A stretch of 64,000 nucleotides of DNA from Actinomadura hibisca NBRC 15177 (GCF_001552635.1 NZ_BCRO01000027.1:62001-126000), one strand, 5' to 3'. Shown: positions 37,801-46,732, counted from the stretch's first letter. Numbers and translations: made by a program. Notes: generated from the sequence alone by a model not told the origin.

Positions 37801-38967
37801 ATGGACGAGGACCTCTCGATCAGTGAACTGCCCATCGGCCACGACCGCGACGCGGCCTACGCCCGGATCAGGGACCGGGGAGAGGTCACCGGCATCGACG
37901 GCAGCCTGGCGGTCACCTCCCGCCAGTGGGCCGAGCACGTGCTGCGCGACCCCGGCCTGTTCTCCTCTGAACGCGCCTTCGAGGGCGCGGGCAGCGCCGT
38001 CCCGATGCTGCCGATCGCGTTCGACCCGCCCGAGCACACCCGCTACCGCCGCCTGCTCCAGCCGCACTTCAGCCGGCGCAGCGTCCAGGCCATGCGGGAC
38101 GAGGTGCGCGACCTCGCCGAACAGCTGGTCGGACGGGTCGCCGACGCAGGCTCCTGCGACTTCGTCGCCGAGGTCGCGGTCCCGCTGCCCGCACAGGTCT
38201 TCCTGACCATGTTCGGGCTGCCGCCGGAGCACCGCGACCGGCTCATCGCCTGGAAGGACGCCATCCTCACCGCGACCAGCACCCGCGGTACCGAGGCCCC
38301 CGACGAGCGGACCGCGAACGCCGCCGCCGAGCTGACCGGCTACCTGGTCGAGCACATCCGGGTCCGCCGGTCCGGTCCGCCACGTCCCGACCTGCTCGGC
38401 CGGCTCATCGGCGACCGGAGCGCCGACGCGCTGACCGACCGCGAACTGCTCGGTCTGTGCTTCCAGTTCGTGCTCGCCGGCCTGGACACCGTGACCTCCG
38501 CCTTGGCCAACGCCTTCGCGATCCTGGCCACCCGGCCGGACCTGCGGCGGCGGATCGTCGCCGATCCCGCGATCGTCCCCGCCGCCGTCGAGGAACTGCT
38601 GCGCGTCGACGGGCCCGTGCTGACCCTGCCGCGCGTCGCGGTCCGGGACACGGAGATCGCGGGCGCCGCCGTGCCCGCCGGGTGCCCGGTCCACGTGATC
38701 CTGGCGACGGCCAACCGTGACGGCGCCGAACACCCCGACCCCGACTCCGTCGACCTCGGGCGCGAACAGCCGCACCTCGCCTTCGGCAGCGGACCCCACT
38801 ACTGCCTGGGCGTCCACCTCGCCAGGCTCGAGATGCAGACGGTCATGGAGGTCTGGCACCGGCACATCCCCGACTACCGCCTCGCCGACCACGCCACACC
38901 CACCGCGCGATGGCCCGCCGGCCTCGTCGGCGTCACCCGCCTTCCGCTGGTCCGTCCATCGGCGTGA
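37801..38967 (+). CDS. Cytochrome P450 (388 aa) of the triterpenoid cassette
   Basis: The ATG at 37801 is preceded by a purine-rich region (GGGAGTCGGA). Motifs: I-helix AGLDTVTS, K-helix ELLR and heme loop LAFGSGPHYCLGVHLAR. It lacks CYP51-specific motifs, so a sterol 14-demethylase role is not supported. It lies 131 bp upstream of the oxidosqualene-type cyclase on the same strand and is the most likely oxidase of the cyclised product. A GTGCCACTAAG variant of the cluster motif lies 170 bp upstream (37631), in the gap shared with the Rhs gene. Confidence 0.94.
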   Translation: MDEDLSISELPIGHDRDAAYARIRDRGEVTGIDGSLAVTSRQWAEHVLRDPGLFSSERAFEGAGSAVPMLPIAFDPPEHTRYRRLLQPHFSRRSVQAMRDEVRDLAEQLVGRVADAGSCDFVAEVAVPLPAQVFLTMFGLPPEHRDRLIAWKDAILTATSTRGTEAPDERTANAAAELTGYLVEHIRVRRSGPPRPDLLGRLIGDRSADALTDRELLGLCFQFVLAGLDTVTSALANAFAILATRPDLRRRIVADPAIVPAAVEELLRVDGPVLTLPRVAVRDTEIAGAAVPAGCPVHVILATANRDGAEHPDPDSVDLGREQPHLAFGSGPHYCLGVHLARLEMQTVMEVWHRHIPDYRLADHATPTARWPAGLVGVTRLPLVRPSA

Positions 38968-38999
38968 GCCGATCCCGCCGCGCCGCGTCAGCGGTTCGC

Positions 39000-39006
39000 A
39001 GTGGCC
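39000..39006. promoter_or_regulatory. GGCCACT core upstream of the cyclase gene (reverse orientation)
   Basis: The plus strand reads GCAGTGGCCCGG; the reverse complement CCGGGCCACTGC carries the core of the cluster-wide motif about 95 bp before the cyclase start. Only seven bases match, so this copy alone is weak. Confidence 0.25.
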
Positions 39007-39098
39007 CGGTCGTCTCCGCCGCTGTGTGGATCTGGTCCCGGTCCCGGCGTCCCCCCGACGATCGGGTGGGCCCGCGAGCCCGGACGGAACGGAGACCC

Positions 39099-41063
39099 AT
39101 GGAAGACATGATCGCCACATCCCTGGACCGCGCGATCCGCAGGCTGTTCGACCTCCAGCACGCGGACGGCCACTGGGAGGGGGAGATCGAGACCAACACC
39201 ATGCTCCTGTCCCAGTACGTCATGACGCGGCGGATCGTGGGACGCTGGCCGCTTCCCTCCGACGACCAGGCCGGTGTGCTCCGGTACCTTCTCTCCCAGC
39301 GGCTTCCGGACGGGTCGTGGCCGATGCACCGGGAAGGCCCCGGCTCGCTGTTCACCACGACACTGGCCTACGTCGCGCTGAGGCTGCTGGGAGCCGACGC
39401 CGAACATCCCACGGTCGCCGCCTGCCGCGCGTGGATCCGGTCCCAGGACGAGGGGGCGCTGTCCATCCCGAGCTGGGGAAAGTTCTGGCTGGCCCTGCTC
39501 GGCCTCTACGACTACCGCGGCATGAACCCGATCCCGCCGGAACCGGTCCTGGCGCCGACCGCCTTTCCTGCCCATCCGCTCCGCTTCTTCCCGCACGTCC
39601 GGTACATGTACCTCGGGATGGCCTACCTCTACGGCGAGAGGTTCGCGGTGGACCTGGGCCGGCTCGGCGCCGACCTGCGGGCCGAGCTCTACCTCAGGCC
39701 GTACGACCAGATCGACTTCCGCCGGCACCGCGGCACGCTCCGGGAGGCGGAAGTGATCGACAGGCCGGGATTCCTCCGCAGAGCGGTCGCGGCCGGTTCC
39801 AGGATCTACGAGACCGTCCACGTGAAGGCCCTTCGCCATGCCGCACGCGAACGCTGCCGCCGCTGGCTCACCGACGAGCTCACCGCGTCGGACGGCAAGA
39901 CCCTGTCGCCGCTCTTCGGCCTGCTGACCACCCTCGTCCTGCACGCCTCCGGCGCCGACGCGGAACTGCTGGAACGCTCGCTGGACGGCGGCGACTACTG
40001 GCGCTGGGAGGACGACCAGGGCCTCCGCGTCGTCAGCACCCGCTCGGCCAGTTGGGACACCGCCTTCGTGTGCCGTGCCCTGATCGACGCCGGACGCGCC
40101 ACCGATCCCCGCGTCGACAAGGCCCTGGCCTGGCTCGCCTCCGCACAGATCACGACGGAGCTGACGCCGGCGTCCGGACGTCACCGGGACGCCGTCCTCG
40201 GCGGCTGGTCGTTCACCGAGGGCGCGGACCGCTGGCCGGTGTCGGACTGCACCGCCGAGGCGCTGTCGGCGATCGCCGCCCACGCGGAGGTCACCGGAGG
40301 GATCACGCATCCCATCGACGCCCGCCGGATGGAACAGGCCGTCTCCTTCATCCTCGCCCGCCAGAACAAGGACGGCGGCTTCGGGGCGTTCGAGGCGCGG
40401 CGCGCGCCGGGATGGATCGAACGGCTCAACCCGTCGGAGATGTACGCGGACTGCATGGCCGAGAGGTCCTACACCGAGTGCACCGGATCGTGCGTCACGG
40501 CGCTGGGCCGCCTCCGCTCCCTCGGCGTCGGCGACGACCCGCGGACCGACCGCGCGATCACGGCCGGGCTGGGGCTGCTGCGCTCACGCCAGCAGCCCGA
40601 CGGGAGCTTCCGCGGATTCTGGGGGGTGAACTACACCTACGCCGCGTTCTTCGTCGCCGAGGCGTTCCACGCCGCGGGAGTCTCCGGGGCCGATCCGACG
40701 CTGCGACGCCTCGCCGCCTGGCTCGTGGACAAGCAGAAGACCGATGGCGGTTGGGGAGAGGACATCCGCAGCGGCGTCGCCGAAACCTACCTGGAGCACC
40801 CTGACAGCCAGGCGACGATGACCGCCTGGGCACTCCTCAGCCTCATGAGCATCGAAGGCGCGCATCATCCCTCGGTCCGAAGCGGAATCCGTTTCCTGGC
40901 GTCCCTTCAAAACGAGTCCGGCGCCTGGCCCCGCCAGTCACCGGCCGGTGCCGTCAATCGCGCCGGCGTCATCGACTACCGGCTGTACAAGGACGTCTTC
41001 CCCGCTCTCGCACTGGCCCGCTACGCGCGGATCCACAACGAACAGGCCACGGCCGAAAGGTGA
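39099..41063 (+). CDS. Oxidosqualene cyclase-type triterpene cyclase (DCTAE motif)
   Basis: A 654-residue terpene cyclase from the ATG at 39099 (GGAG upstream). The catalytic acid motif is VSDCTAEA (Asp383), the oxidosqualene cyclase form, not the D-x-D-D of squalene-hopene cyclases. Other OSC-like segments: SWGKFWLALLGLYDYRGMNP, HVRYMYLGMAYLYGERF (His at the position of the OSC active-site His), LNPSEMYADCMAERSYTECT (Cys that partners the acid) and DGSFRGFWGVNYTYAAFF. QW-type repeats occur at both ends. It should cyclise 2,3-oxidosqualene. It lacks the long N-terminal extension of eukaryotic enzymes. Its stop overlaps the next start (GTGA). Confidence 0.93.
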   Translation: MEDMIATSLDRAIRRLFDLQHADGHWEGEIETNTMLLSQYVMTRRIVGRWPLPSDDQAGVLRYLLSQRLPDGSWPMHREGPGSLFTTTLAYVALRLLGADAEHPTVAACRAWIRSQDEGALSIPSWGKFWLALLGLYDYRGMNPIPPEPVLAPTAFPAHPLRFFPHVRYMYLGMAYLYGERFAVDLGRLGADLRAELYLRPYDQIDFRRHRGTLREAEVIDRPGFLRRAVAAGSRIYETVHVKALRHAARERCRRWLTDELTASDGKTLSPLFGLLTTLVLHASGADAELLERSLDGGDYWRWEDDQGLRVVSTRSASWDTAFVCRALIDAGRATDPRVDKALAWLASAQITTELTPASGRHRDAVLGGWSFTEGADRWPVSDCTAEALSAIAAHAEVTGGITHPIDARRMEQAVSFILARQNKDGGFGAFEARRAPGWIERLNPSEMYADCMAERSYTECTGSCVTALGRLRSLGVGDDPRTDRAITAGLGLLRSRQQPDGSFRGFWGVNYTYAAFFVAEAFHAAGVSGADPTLRRLAAWLVDKQKTDGGWGEDIRSGVAETYLEHPDSQATMTAWALLSLMSIEGAHHPSVRSGIRFLASLQNESGAWPRQSPAGAVNRAGVIDYRLYKDVFPALALARYARIHNEQATAER

Positions 41064-41872
41064 ACCCGATGCCGGTCACAGCCGACGCGGACCGCGTCCT
41101 GCGCGAAACCAGCAGAACGTTCTCCATTCCCATCTCCCAGCTTCCCGACGGCCTCCGGGAGACCGTGACGTCGGCGTATCTGATGATGCGCGCCATCGAC
41201 GAGGTCGAGGACGGCCTCGCGTTCGAGCCGCACGACAGGACACGGGTCCTGCTCCACATCGCCCGGACCCTCCAGGGGGCGCTGGGGCGGGCCACGGTCG
41301 AGTTCGACACCGCCATGCTCGCGCCGGGGCCCGAGGTGACGCGGCGCATCGCCGAATGGGCGGCGCTGGCGCCGGCCGCGGTCGCTCCGCACATCTGGGA
41401 GGCGACCTCGGGCATGGCGTACCGCATGGCGGACTGGACCGCCTCCGCGCACACGATCGAGACCGAATCCGACCTGGACGCCTACACCTTCTCGGTCGCC
41501 GGCGCCGTCGGCCTCCTGCTCTCCAATCTCTGGGCCTGGCACGACGCGACCCTCACCTCGACCGTCCACGCGATCGGCTTCGGCCGCGGCCTGCAGAGCG
41601 TCAACATGCTCGTGAACCGTGCCGACGACCTGGAGCGAGGCGTCGACTTCTACCCGCGCGGCTGGGACTACGTGGACATGCGCTCCTACGCCGGCCGCCA
41701 CCTCGCCCTCGGGGACATCTACCTCAGCCGCCTGAACCCCGGACCGATCCGGGAATTCTGCCGGGTCCCGCTGGCCCTCGCGCACGGAACGCTCCGCGCG
41801 CTGGACGACGGCAGGTCCTCGCTCACCCGGGCGGAGGTCGTGGAACTGACCGCCTATCGGCGCAAGTCCTAG
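41060..41872 (+). CDS. Squalene synthase-like trans-isoprenyl synthase
   Basis: A 270-residue protein starting at the GTG at 41060 that overlaps the cyclase stop, or at ATG 41069. The first Asp-rich motif is LMMRAIDEVEDG (DEVED 47-51), close to the L-R-A-L-D-T-V-E-D-D of eukaryotic squalene synthases. The second region reads LQSVNMLVNRADDLERGVDF then YP, aligning with the L-Q-K-T-N-I-I-R-D-Y-x-E-D region but with changes at the metal-binding end. It should condense two FPP to presqualene diphosphate and squalene. It is somewhat shorter than eukaryotic enzymes and has no membrane anchor. Translational coupling ties it to the cyclase. Confidence 0.85.
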   Translation: MNPMPVTADADRVLRETSRTFSIPISQLPDGLRETVTSAYLMMRAIDEVEDGLAFEPHDRTRVLLHIARTLQGALGRATVEFDTAMLAPGPEVTRRIAEWAALAPAAVAPHIWEATSGMAYRMADWTASAHTIETESDLDAYTFSVAGAVGLLLSNLWAWHDATLTSTVHAIGFGRGLQSVNMLVNRADDLERGVDFYPRGWDYVDMRSYAGRHLALGDIYLSRLNPGPIREFCRVPLALAHGTLRALDDGRSSLTRAEVVELTAYRRKS

Positions 41873-41880
41873 GGAGACCG

Positions 41881-43188
41881 GTGGTACGGAAGGACGGCTA
41901 CGACGTCATCGTCGTCGGCGGCGGACCCGCGGGTTGCGCCGTGGCGCTGGCCTTCGGCCGGAACGGAGCCGAGGTCCTGGTCCTGGAAGCGGGACCGGGC
42001 CCGGCCCGAGCCTTCGCGGGGGAGTGGCTCCATCCGGCGGGGGCCGCGGCACTGGCCCGCTGGGGCGTCGAGCTGCCCGAGGACGCGCACGCACGGGGCA
42101 CCGGCTTCGTGATCTATCCTCACGACCGGTCCGCGCCGATCGAGCTTCCCTACCCGGGCGCGGGAACGGCCCTCGGCTTCGAGCACCGCGTCCTCGTCGG
42201 CGCGATGCGCGCGCGCCTTTCGGCCGAACCCGGCGTGACGCTCCGGACCGGCAGCCGGGTCACGGCCGTGCGCGACGACCTGGTGCGCTACGTCGACTAC
42301 GCGACCGGTCAGACGATCGACGCCCGAGGCCGTCTGATCGTCGGAGCCGAAGGCAGGCCCTCGGTGGTCAGGCGCGCGCTGGAGCTGCCCGACGACGACA
42401 GGAGGCTCGGCCACGCCGCCGGCCTGCTGATCGACCACGTCTCCCTCCCCTTCGAGGGACGCGGTCACGTGGTGCTGGGCGGACCGGGCCCGATCCTGCT
42501 GTACCGGGTGGCGCCGGAGACGGTCCGCGTGGTCCTGGACGTCCCGCGTCATCGCCACGGGAGATCCCTCGACCCGCTGTGGCCGGAGTACTGCGACCGG
42601 CTGCCCGCCGACCTGCGCTCACCCGTACTCCGGGCACTGAGGGACGGAGACCTCCGCTGGGCCTCGGTGGGAGTCCGCCGGCGATGCTCCCACGGGCGCG
42701 GCTCGATGGTCCTGGTCGGTGACGCGGCCGGTTACGTCCATCCGCTGACGGCCGTGGGACTGACGCTGGCGCTGACCGACGCCGAGACCCTCGCGCGCAC
42801 GCACGACCTTGAGGAGTACCGGCGGGACCGTGCCGCGCGGACCCGCGTACCCGAACTGCTCGGCGTGTCGCTCTACGAGATCCTCTCCCAGCGGGACCCC
42901 GTCTCGGACGCCGTCAGCGTCTCGGTCTACCACCTCTGGCGGACCTCTCCCACCGAACGCGAAAGGATGATGGGTTTCCTCGGCACGGAGAACACCTCCA
43001 CTCCGAGGTTCGTCGCGACGTTCACGCGCTGCCTGCTTCTGGCGGCCCGCCGGCTCGCCGTGGCGGCGGCGTCCGGGCAGCGCGGAGCGCCCGCCGCGAT
43101 CGGCAGCGGTCTGCGCTGGATGAGATGGCTCGTCAGGGGGACGGCCCTCGGCCGCACCTGCGGCACGACTCCCGCCGATCCGCGGTGA
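41881..43188 (+). CDS. Squalene epoxidase-like FAD monooxygenase
   Basis: The GTG at 41881 has AGGGAG seven bases upstream and starts eight bases after the squalene synthase stop. The 435-residue product has VIVVGGGPAGCAVALAFGRN, then GEWLHPAGAAALARWGVEL, which mirrors the G-E-L-L-Q-P-G-G region of squalene monooxygenases, and the GD motif VLVGDAAGYVHPLTAVGLTL, close to their G-D-A-x-N-x-R-H-P-L-T-G-G-G-M-T. It should convert squalene to 2,3-oxidosqualene for the cyclase. Geranylgeranyl-reductase-like activity is the main alternative, but context favours epoxidation. The C-terminus is basic and partly hydrophobic. Confidence 0.85.
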   Translation: MVRKDGYDVIVVGGGPAGCAVALAFGRNGAEVLVLEAGPGPARAFAGEWLHPAGAAALARWGVELPEDAHARGTGFVIYPHDRSAPIELPYPGAGTALGFEHRVLVGAMRARLSAEPGVTLRTGSRVTAVRDDLVRYVDYATGQTIDARGRLIVGAEGRPSVVRRALELPDDDRRLGHAAGLLIDHVSLPFEGRGHVVLGGPGPILLYRVAPETVRVVLDVPRHRHGRSLDPLWPEYCDRLPADLRSPVLRALRDGDLRWASVGVRRRCSHGRGSMVLVGDAAGYVHPLTAVGLTLALTDAETLARTHDLEEYRRDRAARTRVPELLGVSLYEILSQRDPVSDAVSVSVYHLWRTSPTERERMMGFLGTENTSTPRFVATFTRCLLLAARRLAVAAASGQRGAPAAIGSGLRWMRWLVRGTALGRTCGTTPADPR

Positions 43189-43216
43189 GGCCGGGCGTCA
43201 CGTTCGCGAGCCTCGC

Positions 43217-43609
43217 TCAGGTCCGCTGGAGGGAGATCGAGTAGACCCCGAAGGAACAGCCCCAGACCGACTCGACCGGTGCCTGCCCGAGGGTCTGGTT
43301 CTTCATGTAGGGCCCGAACCCCACCCACTTTCCGTAGTAGGTCAGACCGGCCGCGTAGAACGGCGGCATGCCACTGCAAACGGTCACGATCCTGACCGCG
43401 AAATACGAGTTCGTCTTGTTGCTGCAGTTGTAGGCGTGAGCGCGCCAGCCCGTCAGGTTTCCCGTGTCGTAGTAGCTTCCGTGCGAGGTGCACTCGATCG
43501 TGCCGTCGGCTGTTTTCAGCGATGCGGCGTGTGAGGCGGTCTGGAGGCCGAAAACGCTCGCGGCGCTCAGTGAGAGGACGGTGAGGGTTCTTCTGATGTG
43601 AATGCGCAT
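43217..43609 (-). CDS. Small secreted cysteine protein, paralogue of 3162
   Basis: A 130-residue protein with a signal peptide (MRIHIRRTLTVLSLS, cleavage near SHA-AS). The mature domain has cysteines in GTIECTS, YNCSNK, VTVCSG and VWGCSFGVYS. Order and spacing follow the protein at 3162-3542, including the G-W-R-A-x-A-x-x-C word. It is convergent with the epoxidase-like gene (28 bp apart). Function unknown; extracellular location is likely. The two copies lie about 40 kb apart, on both sides of the cluster. Confidence 0.75.
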   Translation of the reverse strand: MRIHIRRTLTVLSLSAASVFGLQTASHAASLKTADGTIECTSHGSYYDTGNLTGWRAHAYNCSNKTNSYFAVRIVTVCSGMPPFYAAGLTYYGKWVGFGPYMKNQTLGQAPVESVWGCSFGVYSISLQRT

Positions 43610-43649
43610 CTCGTTCCTGTCCGGTTGAGGGCCCGCGGTTCGCGAAGTG

Positions 43650-44114
43650 TCACCAGGGCCAGGGGGTGGTCGAGGACCTTTCGCTCTCCGACCGCACGTC
43701 CTTGACGATGGTGGTCGCGTACGAGGAGGAGGCCCCCACGAAGACCCAGTCGCTCTCGCACCCTCCGTTCTGGCTGGCCGGCACGAGCCAGTAAGGAGCG
43801 AAGTCGGGATTCAGGCAGGGCACGTCCTCTGCTTTCTGGCCGTTCCAGACGCGGAGCAGCACGGGCCTGAACAGCTGGGACTTGTCGGAGGTGTTGAGAT
43901 AGTGGATGACGGCACGGGCCTTCGACCCGTTCTGCTCGACGCAGAGAATGAAGCTCGTGTTGATGGATTTGAATTTCGTCTCCGTGCCGCAGACCGGCGA
44001 CAGCGCTCGCGAGGAGCTGGTCGGCGTGGCCGCCAGAGACGCCTGGGCCGCGACCGGGACGAGCGTGGACGTGGCCCCGAGGACGAGAGCCGATTTCACC
44101 AGAGCCGTACGCAC
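43650..44114 (-). CDS. Secreted protein of unknown function (154 aa)
   Basis: The GTG at 44114 has AGGAGG about seven bases upstream. A signal peptide runs to about residue 29 (cleavage near SLA-AT). The mature part has cysteines in SPVCGTE, FILCVEQNG, DVPCLNP and GGCESDW, suggesting two disulfides, and is otherwise beta-rich. It stands 40 bp upstream of the 43217 gene on the same strand, so the two may be co-transcribed. No family recognised. Confidence 0.7.
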   Translation of the reverse strand: MRTALVKSALVLGATSTLVPVAAQASLAATPTSSSRALSPVCGTETKFKSINTSFILCVEQNGSKARAVIHYLNTSDKSQLFRPVLLRVWNGQKAEDVPCLNPDFAPYWLVPASQNGGCESDWVFVGASSSYATTIVKDVRSESERSSTTPWPW

Positions 44115-44733
44115 CTGACCTCCTTGGTCTTTTGCCGGACCGTCCGAAGGTATCCAGCGGGACCAGGGGCCATGAAGATCCGAATAGCGCGCTCCTGGAG
44201 TCTTGTGTGGTATTGCCGTCGAGATTGATCATCTCCGTTCCGGGACGCCGGTCGGACGAGCCGCCGGGCGTTCCTGGCCTGGTCGCGCCAGGGGATGCCG
44301 CTGGGATGGCGGATCGTCGCCTTTGCCAAAGGTGACGTAATCCGGCCAATATCCTGATCACGTGAAGATTTCTTGGGAACGCGGAGGGGATCTTCCGGTC
44401 GGTGGCCGGAAAAAGTGCCGGTATGGCGCTTCCGACTCCTGCTCGCGGCCCGGGCCGATGACGCGTCCGCCAGTGAGGACATGACGTCGCCGCGGCCACC
44501 GCCAGGACCAGTGGACGCTGGAGTCATTCCTGGCCTTCACCGAATTCGGTCTGGATCTCCAGTCCGCAACCGAAGTCCCCACCTTCCAGACCGACCACTT
44601 CGCCGCCTCGTTCTGCCCCCGAGGCAGCCAGGCCTACGCGATCTGCCGCTGACCTGTCCCGCCACCGACCCTGATCATTATCATCGACGCGACCAGCCCG
44701 CCCGGCGCGGCCCTGTTCGACTTCCGACCGTCG
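44115..44733. other. 620-bp gap with no convincing gene
   Basis: The left part is the upstream region of the secreted-protein gene at 44114. Near 44503-44652 a plus-strand frame ends with ATEVPTFQTDHFAASFC and a stop after AYAICR, but an in-frame TGA precedes it and no start codon follows, so it is at best a gene remnant. The SDR gene stops at 44734. Confidence 0.4.
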
Positions 44734-45486
44734 TCATTTGCAGAGGTATCCGCCGTCGATCGCGTGGACGCTTCCGGTGATGAATCCAGCGGCCTCGGAG
44801 GCCAGGTAGCAGACCAGGGACGCGACCTCCTCGGGGCGGCCGAGCCGGTGCACGGGCTGCGGTGCGATCGAGGCCTGGACGGCCTCGTCCGGCACGTCGG
44901 CGAGCATCGGTGTGTCCACGATTCCAGGAGCGATGGCCACCACGCGCACACCCGCGGAACCGTACTCGGCCGCGGCCGCACGGGTGAGTCCGATGACGGC
45001 GTGCTTAGAGGCGGTGTAGGCGGAAAGGCCCGGGAATCCGGTGACGCCGGCGACCGAGGCGATGTTGATGATGACGCCCCCGCCGTTGGCGACCAGCTGC
45101 GGGATCTGGGCCCGCATGCAGGCGAACACGCCGCCCGCGTTGGTCGCCATGACGTCTTCGAACCCCTGGAGGGGAGTGTCGGCCAGGACATCCATCGGGC
45201 CGATGACACCGGCGCTGTTCACCGCGATGTGGAGGGCGCCATTCTCGTCTCCGATTCGTTCGAGCGCGCTCTCGACCTGGTCCGGGACGCGCACGTCGAG
45301 GCGGAGGGCGTGCGCCTTTCCGCCCGCCGCGCGGATCTCGTCGGCCACGGACTCGGCTGACTCCAGGTCGAGATCCGCCAGGATCGAGTAGGCGCCCCTG
45401 GCGGCCAGACCTCGCGCGCAGGCCGCTCCTATGCCGGAGCCCGCACCGGTGACGAACGCGGTCTTCGCTGCGAATTCCTCGTTCAC
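44734..45486 (-). CDS. Short-chain dehydrogenase/reductase
   Basis: A 250-residue classical SDR from the GTG at 45486, which overlaps the P450 stop by four bases (GTGA). Motifs: cofactor site TGAGSGIG, N-S-A-G (NSAGVIG), catalytic Ser in NIASVAG, and Y-x-x-x-K in SAYTASKHA; the C-terminal IDGGYLCK is typical. Asp at the end of strand 2 (LADLDLE) favours NAD(H). It would oxidise an alcohol or reduce a ketone, possibly one made by the coupled P450. Last gene of a five-gene minus-strand operon. Confidence 0.93.
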   Translation of the reverse strand: MNEEFAAKTAFVTGAGSGIGAACARGLAARGAYSILADLDLESAESVADEIRAAGGKAHALRLDVRVPDQVESALERIGDENGALHIAVNSAGVIGPMDVLADTPLQGFEDVMATNAGGVFACMRAQIPQLVANGGGVIINIASVAGVTGFPGLSAYTASKHAVIGLTRAAAAEYGSAGVRVVAIAPGIVDTPMLADVPDEAVQASIAPQPVHRLGRPEEVASLVCYLASEAAGFITGSVHAIDGGYLCK

Positions 45487-46721
45487 GCGCTGTGCCTTTC
45501 CGTTGGAGGTTCAGTGGTCGCCACGTCGAACCTGATGGGCAGGCTGACGAGTTTGCGAGTGAAGATCCCCGATTCCCGCAGGGAGGCGTCAGCCTCCAGC
45601 CGCATGCCCGGCAGGGCGTCGAGAAGCTGGTTGACGGCGACGTTCACCGTGGTGCGGGCCAGGGCGGCGCCCAGGCAGAAATGCCGGCCCCGCCCGAACG
45701 TCACGACCGATCCCGCCGGGGTGAAGTCGCGGGCGGGGTCTACCTCCGGCCGGTGGGGGTCGAAGGTGTCGGGAGCGGTGAACCGGGCCGGGTCCCTGTT
45801 GGCGGAGCCGATCATGCAGGCGACCGTCGACCCGGCGGGTATGCGATGGTCGCCCAGGTCGGCGTTCTCGGCGGCGTAGCGCATGATGAGATGAGCGGGA
45901 GGGTTCAACCGGCCCGCCTCGATGTGCATGCGGTCGATCAGCTCGCGGTCGGCGCGGACGGCGCGCAGGTGTTCGGGGTTGAGCAGCAGGTGTTTGACCG
46001 TGTTGGCGATGCCCGACACGGTGGTGTCCCCACCCGCCGTGATGAGCGCGGCGCAGTGCGCCTGGATCTGCTGGTCGGTCAGCGGACCGCCGGCGAACCG
46101 CGCGGTGCACAGCGCTGACAGGATGTCCTGTCCCGGCCTGGCCCGGCGTTCCTCGATCATGGGCCCCAGGAAGAGGGTCATGTCCCGGCGCGCGGCCTGG
46201 CCGGCGGCCTCGACCTCGGGGTCGCCGCCGAAGTTGACCATGTGAGCGATGATCGCCATGTACCAGCCCTGGAACCTCGGCCGGTCCTGGGCGGGCAGGC
46301 CCAGCAGGCTCGCCATGACGTTGATCGGGAGCCAGGTGGCGAACTCGCTCATGAGCTCGACCCGGCCACGGCGCCGGAAGCCGTCGACGAGCTCGGCGCA
46401 GGCGAGTTCGACGCTCGGGACGACGCGGTCCCGGTAGTCGCCGCCGCGCAGCGGCCCGCCGAGCATCTTGCGGTTGTCGGCGTGCTCGCGCCCGTCCATC
46501 TGCACGAGGGTCCGGTCGCCCATCACCGGCTCGATCTGCCACGTGTAGCACTCGTTGGTGAACGGCGGATCCTGCAACGCGCGCACGACGTCCCGGTAGC
46601 GGCTGAGCACGTAGAACCCGGTGCTCTCGTGCACGTAGACCGGGAACGACGTTCGCATCGTCTCGTAGTGCGGGTAGGGATCGGCGTCGTACTCGGCGGA
46701 CAAGATGTCAGGACCCGTCAC
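45483..46721 (-). CDS. Cytochrome P450 (412 aa), subfamily of 21047 and 47946
   Basis: The GTG at 46721 is preferred: AGGAG is six bases upstream and the N-terminus then reads TGPDILSAEYDADPYPHYET, like its paralogues. An ATG five codons upstream overlaps the methyltransferase stop. Motifs: I-helix TAGGDTTVS, K-helix EAGR and heme loop VTFGRGRHFCLGAALAR. Ala/Gly in place of the usual hydrophobic residue in E-x-x-R is tolerated. Its stop overlaps the SDR start, so P450 and SDR are translationally coupled, suggesting sequential oxidation of one carbon. Confidence 0.95.
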   Translation of the reverse strand: MTGPDILSAEYDADPYPHYETMRTSFPVYVHESTGFYVLSRYRDVVRALQDPPFTNECYTWQIEPVMGDRTLVQMDGREHADNRKMLGGPLRGGDYRDRVVPSVELACAELVDGFRRRGRVELMSEFATWLPINVMASLLGLPAQDRPRFQGWYMAIIAHMVNFGGDPEVEAAGQAARRDMTLFLGPMIEERRARPGQDILSALCTARFAGGPLTDQQIQAHCAALITAGGDTTVSGIANTVKHLLLNPEHLRAVRADRELIDRMHIEAGRLNPPAHLIMRYAAENADLGDHRIPAGSTVACMIGSANRDPARFTAPDTFDPHRPEVDPARDFTPAGSVVTFGRGRHFCLGAALARTTVNVAVNQLLDALPGMRLEADASLRESGIFTRKLVSLPIRFDVATTEPPTERHSA

Positions 46722-46732
46722 AGAAGCACTCC

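Noticed and set aside
37801..38967. The cassette P450 as a CYP51 sterol demethylase
   Set aside because: The conserved CYP51 B' helix and I-helix (G-Q-H-T/S) motifs are absent; the I-helix reads AGLDTVTS.
44503..44652. A frame ending in TDHFAASFC...AYAICR as a short gene
   Set aside because: An in-frame TGA precedes it and there is no ATG, GTG or TTG start with a ribosome site afterwards.
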